From Geobacter sp. (GTDB lineage: Bacteria > Desulfobacterota > Desulfuromonadia > Geobacterales > DSM-12255): a DNA stretch of 18,460 bases. Of this stretch, positions 13,405 through 18,460 are shown in pieces; within the stretch, counting starts at the first letter, position 1; the number at the start of each line of letters is the position of its first letter. The notes under the pieces were generated by a model. The model ran no database searches. It worked only from the letters and a program-made list of their open reading frames with translations, and was not told the origin of the DNA. The stretch is from contig VEOV01000293.1 in NCBI GenBank assembly GCA_012026855.1, forward strand, positions 1-18,460, read 5' to 3'. Made by a program: the position numbers and the translations under genes.

Positions 13405-15564
13405 TTGTCACCGATACAGGAAGTAATGAAGTCTACCCATATTAAAAACTTCATTGCTGCACTTTTGGCACTGCAGAGTCAACTTCGCCTTTACGAGTCT
13501 GTCAACAGGACAGTGGAGACGGCCACCGAAAGGGTCAACTCCATTTTTGACCTGCTCCTTGAAGATGGAGATGAAATAACCATATTTGTCGGTCAGCACG
13601 CCTTTATATTTGAGGATAAGTTTGTAGAACGTTCCAATCAACACTTTGATGCCTTTGCAAATCTGCTATTCAACCATGGCATTTCAGCTATTACCTTTGC
13701 CAAGGGGATGACAGCAGCTGAACTGCATGAGTTCATGAAACTCGTTGGTCGCAGGTCATCGTTCAGTTGGGATGAGGGTGGCATTGGCGCAGCCTTGATT
13801 CAGCGCAATGTGAATAATATTCGCGTCCGCGAAATGAGTGAATTGGATTTTTCATTGGATGACGAAGTGCTTGAGGAGATAGAAGAGGCCGCAGGGGAAG
13901 ATGATAACTCGCCACTCTGGCAGCGTTATGCCCTTTCTATTGTTTATGGCCTGCACCCCGAAGCTGCCATGCATAATATCGAGGTTTATTCTCCCAAAAA
14001 GCTCGCCGAACTTACCAGTAAGATGCTCGAAGAGAGTGCCGGTAGCAGAGACGAGCCCCTCGCCAAGGATTTGACAAGATTTCTGCTTTCTCTCAAGAGT
14101 TCAAAAGTTCATGTCTACCGCGCAGCTACCATGAAACTTCTGGCTGATTTTGTCAGTGAACTTTCGCCACAGGTCAGGCGGCTGTTCCTTGGCAATGTTT
14201 TCAACCTGGATGTTGATGCTGAAATGTGTGAGGGTTTTTTACGGGGGGTTTCAGATCAAGTTATCATGGATGCCCTGCAGAACGCGTCTGTCGATCCAGG
14301 GTATGCCCCGCCGGTGGCGCTGCAGCTCCTTGGCAGACTTGCTTCCGAGCGTAATCTGCCGGTTCCTTCCGTAAGCATGGCGAATCTTCCGGCAGAGCAG
14401 AATGCTGAAAGAATAGCAGAGCTTTTCCGTGAGGACGAATTTGCTAAATATGTCCCAAGATCCTATCAAAATGCCCTTATTTCCATTCTAAAGACAAAAA
14501 ATCTGCCGCCTGATGTGCAGGAAAATCTGGCACTTCTTAAGGAAAGCATCCATCCGGGTCGCCTGGATAAGCACATTGGTGAGATCCTGCTGCTGATTCT
14601 TGATGGTTCAGTTGAAGTAAAAGATCTTGGTATGCTGAAAAGGCACCTGAAAGAGACGATAGATCATTATTTAGAGAGCCGAGAATATAAAAAAATCAGC
14701 GGCTTGCTTGATAGCTGCTGCCGTGAGCAGAACTGGCAGAATATTTCCTTCGAAATAAATGAACATGTCTCTTCAGGATATGTCATCAACAGTTTACTTG
14801 ATGACATCCATAGGCTGGAAAAAGAGAAGAGCATTGAATGTGTCGATTTGATACTTAAAATAGGTTCACCATTTATTGCGGCGTTGATGAACCGGCTGAG
14901 TCTTGAGGATAATCGTTCGATTCGCCGCACTTACCTCAATCTTTTGTTTAGGTTTGGCGAGGATTGCATTCAGCCTGCTGTCAACAGGCTTAATGACAGT
15001 CGCTGGTTTGTTGTCAGGAACATGATTTATCTGCTGCGAGAGCTTGGAGAACAGTCAACTTTGCCGCACATCAGGCTCTGTGTGAAACATCCCAATCCAA
15101 AGGTAAGTCTTGAGGCACTTAAAACCTGTCTATTTTTCCATGATAAAGAGGCCGTGCCGTTTTTGCTGAATATGCTCAAATCTGAAAGCGAGGAGGAATT
15201 GCTGCATGCGACCTCCCTTGCATCTTTATTTTATGATCAGGCCATTTTTGATGCGCTGGCAGCGCTGCTGCTTGACAGTGGCGTCTTGAATTTTCACCTG
15301 GAATTGAAGAAGGCAATTATCCGTTCGCTGGCGACAATTTCTCCAGGCAAGGCGCTGCCGGTATTTGCCACCATGCTTGCGGCGCACAATCTCTTTCGCG
15401 GGAAGCAGCTTGAATTACTGAAGCTGGAGATTGTAGCTACCCTGGAAAAGATTCCGAGTGAGGAGACCCATAAGCTCCTGTTCTCCCTGCGAAACAGTGA
15501 TTCTGCCGCATTGGTCAAAGCTGCAAAATCTGCTCTGGAAAAGTACGGTGTGGGGAAATTATGA
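13405..15564 (+). CDS. HEAT-repeat protein with N-terminal domain shared with the next gene
   Basis: A 719-residue cytoplasmic protein with no signal peptide or membrane helix. Residues about 16-145 form a domain that resembles the N-terminus of the next gene's product (LRLYESVN, ITIFVGQHAFIFEDK, GISAITFAKGMTAAELHEFM). An acidic linker follows (about 145-170). The middle is mainly helical without a recognised family. From about 487 to 715 there are degenerate HEAT repeats of 30-35 residues (such as RFGEDCIQPAVNRLNDSRW and FVVRNMIYLLRELGE), typical of protein-binding solenoids. No catalytic motif is seen. The start is TTG 13405 with GAGG 6 bases upstream; ATG 13426, preceded by AGG, is an alternative that removes seven residues. 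It overlaps the HD-GYP gene by 4 bases, so the two probably act together, with this protein as scaffold or partner. Confidence 0.82.
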   Translation: MSPIQEVMKSTHIKNFIAALLALQSQLRLYESVNRTVETATERVNSIFDLLLEDGDEITIFVGQHAFIFEDKFVERSNQHFDAFANLLFNHGISAITFAKGMTAAELHEFMKLVGRRSSFSWDEGGIGAALIQRNVNNIRVREMSELDFSLDDEVLEEIEEAAGEDDNSPLWQRYALSIVYGLHPEAAMHNIEVYSPKKLAELTSKMLEESAGSRDEPLAKDLTRFLLSLKSSKVHVYRAATMKLLADFVSELSPQVRRLFLGNVFNLDVDAEMCEGFLRGVSDQVIMDALQNASVDPGYAPPVALQLLGRLASERNLPVPSVSMANLPAEQNAERIAELFREDEFAKYVPRSYQNALISILKTKNLPPDVQENLALLKESIHPGRLDKHIGEILLLILDGSVEVKDLGMLKRHLKETIDHYLESREYKKISGLLDSCCREQNWQNISFEINEHVSSGYVINSLLDDIHRLEKEKSIECVDLILKIGSPFIAALMNRLSLEDNRSIRRTYLNLLFRFGEDCIQPAVNRLNDSRWFVVRNMIYLLRELGEQSTLPHIRLCVKHPNPKVSLEALKTCLFFHDKEAVPFLLNMLKSESEEELLHATSLASLFYDQAIFDALAALLLDSGVLNFHLELKKAIIRSLATISPGKALPVFATMLAAHNLFRGKQLELLKLEIVATLEKIPSEETHKLLFSLRNSDSAALVKAAKSALEKYGVGKL

Positions 15565-16733
15565 ACCGTGACAACCTGATACAGGCAGTTCTGGACGCTC
15601 TGCACTCCTTGGCGCAGACTCTTTCGATGGTGTCCTTATATTCACTGGATCACCCCCACGTCCATACTTTCAAGACTAATTTCATGAAATCAATCCGGTT
15701 GCTGCATGGTGAACTGCCTGAGTTAAGCATCATCGTCTTCAATAATGATCTCCTGTTTGAGGGAAAACCGTTGGCTGGAGATCTCAGTTTGAAAAGGTTG
15801 TGCAAGAGTTTCAACAAGGCAGGGGTTGAACACGTGACCTTCAAGCCTGGAGTAACTGATACTGATATAAGTGAATTCATATCTTTGCTGCATAACTGCG
15901 GCGATCTGTCTGTCTTCAAAAACGATAACCGGGGACTAAAACTCGGCATGGTAAATATTCCCGGGGCAGACTCTGAAATGATTGCCTCATATAATGATCT
16001 GACTCAGGATAGACTGCAGGGCTTACAGAACCTGTACAACGCCATGTCTACCCGCGAACCTCTGGACAGCAAGCAGTTAATGTCCCTTGTCGGCGGGTTT
16101 ATAGCAGCTTTCAGGAACGAGTGTAATCCCCTCATGGCGTTAATTCCAATCCGCAAAATGGATGAATACACCTTCACGCACTCCGTCAACGTCGGCATTT
16201 TGAATATCGCCCAGGGGATGTCTCTGGGGATCTCCGGCGAACTGCTCAATGATCTGGGCATGGCAGGAATGCTGCATGATGCCGGCAAGATGTTTGTCGA
16301 CATGGCGATTATTCAAAAACCGGGCATGCTGACTGATGAGGAGTTTGAGATGATGAAAACCCACCCTGTCCGTGGCGCCCAGTACCTCATGGGGCAGGAA
16401 GGTATACCCAAACTGGCGGTGATCACAGCTTTCGAGCACCATATGCGCTATGATCTTCATGGGTACCCTGCCACGCCATCCGGCTGGAGTCTTAATCTCT
16501 GTTCGCAGATGACCATGATCTCCGACACTTTCGATGCGCTCCGGACCAAAAGGGTCTATAAGGACCCATGGGATCTACCCAAGATTTGCGGCCACATGCT
16601 CACCCTGGCAGGCGGCCAGCTGAACCGGGATCTGACCTATAATTTCATCAAGCTGATAACTGAAATGGGACAGGATTTGCCCCCGGGACAGATGGATGAT
16701 CTGATGCCTGCCAAGGAATGTTACTGTGAATGA
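15561..16733 (+). CDS. HD-GYP domain protein with intact metal ligands
   Basis: A 390-residue protein. Residues about 1-135 match the N-terminal domain of the HEAT protein upstream (SLYSLDHP, LSIIVFNNDLLFEGKP, GVEHVTFKPGVTDTDISEF). Residues about 195-365 form an HD-GYP phosphodiesterase domain, the family that hydrolyses cyclic-di-GMP using two or three metal ions. Ligands are complete: His207, His239-Asp240 (MLHDAGKM), His268 (KTHP), His293-His294 (FEHHMRYD) and Asp322 (MISDTFD). The GYP motif is at 301-303, though the segment after it (ATPSGWSLNL) departs from the usual DGL pattern. The C-terminus ends CYCE. The ATG overlaps the HEAT gene's stop as ATGA, indicating translational coupling. 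It is predicted to be active, unlike the HD-GYP at 10683-12161, but the substrate is inferred. It ends 8 bases from the convergent YkgJ gene, with no terminator seen. Confidence 0.87.
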   Translation: MNRDNLIQAVLDALHSLAQTLSMVSLYSLDHPHVHTFKTNFMKSIRLLHGELPELSIIVFNNDLLFEGKPLAGDLSLKRLCKSFNKAGVEHVTFKPGVTDTDISEFISLLHNCGDLSVFKNDNRGLKLGMVNIPGADSEMIASYNDLTQDRLQGLQNLYNAMSTREPLDSKQLMSLVGGFIAAFRNECNPLMALIPIRKMDEYTFTHSVNVGILNIAQGMSLGISGELLNDLGMAGMLHDAGKMFVDMAIIQKPGMLTDEEFEMMKTHPVRGAQYLMGQEGIPKLAVITAFEHHMRYDLHGYPATPSGWSLNLCSQMTMISDTFDALRTKRVYKDPWDLPKICGHMLTLAGGQLNRDLTYNFIKLITEMGQDLPPGQMDDLMPAKECYCE

Positions 16734-16741
16734 GCTTGTTG

Positions 16742-17401
16742 TTACGGATTGCCAGGCGGTTGCTTGATGTCGCTGAAATCGATCAACAGGGCAGCAGGAA
16801 TAACCGTATCCAGTTCGTAAATTACCCTGCCGAACAGCTGCAGTGACAGTTCCCGGTCAAGTCGCACCTCTTCGCGGAAGAATCTGTCAAATTCACCTTT
16901 GAGCCCAGCCAGTTCAACCGGATTCACTCCCTGAAAATTCTCCGTACACCACTCGTCGTGCATCAACTCGCCGCCGACGTCGATTAAAGGCAGACCGTGC
17001 AGCCTGCAGGTCATGGGCCGGTTCTCGTAAACAAGGCAGTGACCACGCTCGTCAAGCAAGACACAGGGAGTTTCGTCTTCTTCAGGCATTAATTCGCTCC
17101 ATTCTTCTTCAGAGCGATGGTTGAGCAAGTAGGGTTGAGCCAATTCTGGCCACTGCTCCCTGATGCCGGCAACTCTCAGTTCTGCTCTGGGCAATACTAC
17201 TGCTTGTACCTCCCGGGAAAGCTGTGCAAATCCCTGCTGCAGATAAAGTGCATCCAGCAGGGTGATGTCAAACAGTGCCCGACAGCAGCCGCTACACCCC
17301 TTGCCGCAACAGATCAGTTCCGGATAGGCAGCAGATGCATTGGCAAACCAGGTGTCCACTTCTCTGAGCAGGCAGCCGTATTGTGCAAGAATATTTCTCA
17401 T
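16742..17401 (-). CDS. YkgJ-family cysteine-cluster protein
   Basis: A 219-residue protein of the YkgJ (UPF0153, putative zinc- or iron-chelating) family. The N-terminal cluster is CCGKGCSGCC (Cys31, 32, 36, 39, 40), and the second is Cys113, Cys122, Cys132 (PMTCRLHG) and Cys152, matching the family's CxxxCxxCC ... C..RP..CR.. layout. Members are thought to bind an iron-sulphur cluster or zinc; their role is unknown. It lies downstream of pyrE on the same strand, but the pyrE terminator is between them, so it depends on read-through or on an unseen promoter. GGAG (17406-17409) lies 4 bases before the ATG. It converges on the HD-GYP gene with an 8-base gap. A long plus-strand open frame opposite it is an antisense shadow. 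Confidence 0.85.
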   Translation of the reverse strand: MRNILAQYGCLLREVDTWFANASAAYPELICCGKGCSGCCRALFDITLLDALYLQQGFAQLSREVQAVVLPRAELRVAGIREQWPELAQPYLLNHRSEEEWSELMPEEDETPCVLLDERGHCLVYENRPMTCRLHGLPLIDVGGELMHDEWCTENFQGVNPVELAGLKGEFDRFFREEVRLDRELSLQLFGRVIYELDTVIPAALLIDFSDIKQPPGNP

Positions 17402-17406
17402 CCGGC

Positions 17407-17436
17407 TCCAAAAGAAAAGGCGGCAAGCGCCGCCTT
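17407..17436 (-). terminator. Intrinsic terminator of pyrE
   Basis: Read on the minus strand, AAGGCGGC and GCCGCCTT (arms 17417-17424 and 17429-17436 on the plus strand) form a perfect 8-bp stem with a 4-base loop, followed by TTCTTTT. It lies 22 bases past the pyrE stop and ends beside the Shine-Dalgarno of the YkgJ gene. Confidence 0.85.
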
Positions 17437-17458
17437 CATGGTTGTTTACTGTGGCTTG

Positions 17459-18007
17459 CTAACCTACCAGATCACTCTTGGTGAACAGAGCTTTCAGCCA
17501 GTAGCCTTCTGCCTCGATATTTTCGCGGCCACCCTCTTCACGGTCAACAAGAGTCACTATGCCGAGTACGTCCAGACCCTCTTCCTTTGCTCTGTTGACA
17601 GCCTTCATGGAAGAACCGCCGGTGGTGACAACATCTTCGACAATGACTACTTTTGTCCCCTTGGGGAGGTTTTTCCGGCCTTCCAGCCACTGGCCGGTAC
17701 CGTGACCTTTAGGCTCCTTGCGGATGATGAAAGCGTGCATGCTTTTGCCGTCCAGATGGGCGGCTATGGAGGTGGCGGTAGCAATCGGGTCAGCACCAAG
17801 GGTGATGCCGCCGACTGCCTGCACTCCGGGAACATCCTTTATGGCTTCGTAAAAAAGCTTGCCCACCAGGTAGCCGCCAACGGCATGGAGAGTGGTCTGC
17901 TTGCCGTCGAAATAGAAATCGCTCTGGCGGCCCGAGGCAAGGGTTACCAGACGTTTCTCATAGGAGAGTTCCAGGATGATCTGTTTCAGCTGTTCACGTT
18001 CGGTCAT
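17459..18007 (-). CDS. pyrE: Orotate phosphoribosyltransferase
   Basis: A 182-residue cytoplasmic enzyme that joins orotate and PRPP to form orotidine 5'-phosphate in pyrimidine synthesis. The PRPP-binding motif VVIVEDVVTTGGSS is at residues 120-133. The catalytic flexible loop RKEPKGHGTG (96-105) carries Arg96, Lys97, Lys100 and His102. The N-terminal segment SDFYFDGKQTTL (29-40) is typical of the family. The length is a little under the E. coli enzyme's and normal for the short PyrE group. AAGGAG lies 9 bases before the ATG, and the purF stop is only 3 bases upstream, so it is co-transcribed with purF. A strong terminator follows. All expected catalytic residues are present. Confidence 0.95.
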   Translation of the reverse strand: MTEREQLKQIILELSYEKRLVTLASGRQSDFYFDGKQTTLHAVGGYLVGKLFYEAIKDVPGVQAVGGITLGADPIATATSIAAHLDGKSMHAFIIRKEPKGHGTGQWLEGRKNLPKGTKVVIVEDVVTTGGSSMKAVNRAKEEGLDVLGIVTLVDREEGGRENIEAEGYWLKALFTKSDLVG

Positions 18008-18010
18008 TAA

Positions 18011-18460
18011 TTATTGCTCCTTGTCAAATAGTTCCATCTGCGGGTCAACGCCCATATTGGGGAAGCAGATGGGATAGTCTCCGGCAAAGCAGGCGGTGCA
18101 GTACGGGGTGTTGTCCATGCCGACCGATTTCATCAGGCCATCATGGGAGAGATAGCCGAGGGAGTCGGCCGTGATGTATTTGCGGATCTCGTCAATGGTA
18201 TGGGACGCGGAGATGAGCTCTTTGCGATTCGGAGTGTCAATACCGTAGTAGCAGGGGTAGCTGGTCGGCGGTGAAGAGATGCGCATGTGCACTTCGCTGG
18301 CGCCGGCATTCCTGACCATCTTGACGATTTTGCGTGAAGTGGTGCCGCGAACGATGGAGTCGTCGATGATAACGACCCGTTTCCCCTTGAGGATATCCCG
18401 CACCGGGTTGAGTTTGATCTTGACGCCGAAATGGCGGATTGACTGCTGCGGCTCGATGAA
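18011..18460 (-). CDS. purF: Amidophosphoribosyltransferase, N-terminal part beyond window edge
   Basis: The C-terminal 149 residues of PurF, which transfers glutamine-derived ammonia to PRPP as the first step of purine synthesis. Only part of the phosphoribosyltransferase domain is visible. It contains FIEPQQSIRHFGVK at the window edge, the PRPP loop VVIIDDSIVRGTTS soon after, ISSPPTSYPCYYGIDTP, and the conserved end with SVGMDNTPYCTACFAGDYP. The frame is open to the edge, so the GTG codon ending at 18403 is internal and not a start; the glutamine amidotransferase half lies outside. The stop is 3 bases before pyrE, placing a purine and a pyrimidine gene in one transcript, both using PRPP. 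Confidence 0.95.
   Translation of the reverse strand, partial: FIEPQQSIRHFGVKIKLNPVRDILKGKRVVIIDDSIVRGTTSRKIVKMVRNAGASEVHMRISSPPTSYPCYYGIDTPNRKELISASHTIDEIRKYITADSLGYLSHDGLMKSVGMDNTPYCTACFAGDYPICFPNMGVDPQMELFDKEQ

Noticed and set aside
17117..18010. 297-residue open frame on the plus strand opposite YkgJ and pyrE
   Set aside because: It is antisense to two genes with clear catalytic or ligand motifs, lacks a Shine-Dalgarno, and its translation shows no recognisable domain.
1..18460. Search for CRISPR arrays, insertion-sequence ends, rRNA and tRNA genes
   Set aside because: No spaced direct repeats, transposase, integrase or cloverleaf-like sequence was recognised by eye.

Overview
The window looks like chromosome from a Geobacter-type member of the Desulfuromonadales. 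The best clue is a periplasmic triheme cytochrome of the c7 (PpcA) type. MshEN, PATAN, HD-GYP and pseudo-receiver proteins, abundant in that group, and a plausible sigma-54 promoter agree with this. I infer the taxon from protein style only; no rRNA or tRNA gene is present. The window is gene-dense, with no CRISPR array, insertion sequence or phage gene and no gene-free stretch longer than about 170 bases.

Positions 1-2400 (+) hold the end of an M42 metallo-aminopeptidase, a triheme c7 cytochrome with its own promoter and terminator, and a coupled trmJ-SemiSWEET pair. Positions 2440-3850 hold two divergent signalling genes: an MshEN plus pseudo-receiver protein (-) and an intact CheY-like response regulator (+). 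Positions 3970-10550 (+) hold guaB, guaA, mreD, mrdA (PBP2) and rodA with very short gaps or 4-base overlaps. This looks like one transcription unit joining GMP synthesis to the elongasome wall machinery, although mreB and mreC are absent.

Positions 10560-16735 (+) form the most unusual part, a cluster that may be linked to cyclic-di-GMP. It contains: (a) an HD-GYP/PATAN protein whose HD dyad reads RD and whose PATAN domain is cut by an in-frame TAG; (b) a second MshEN plus pseudo-receiver protein behind a probable sigma-54 promoter; (c) a 719-residue HEAT-repeat protein; and (d) an HD-GYP protein with intact metal ligands. Proteins (c) and (d) share an N-terminal domain that I do not recognise. 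Proteins (b)-(d) are spaced like an operon. A working model is that MshEN proteins sense cyclic-di-GMP, HD-GYP proteins bind or hydrolyse it, and the HEAT protein is a scaffold. This is inference.

Positions 16740-18460 (-) hold nucleotide genes read from the opposite end: partial purF, then pyrE with an intrinsic terminator, then a YkgJ-type cysteine-cluster protein that converges on the HD-GYP gene.
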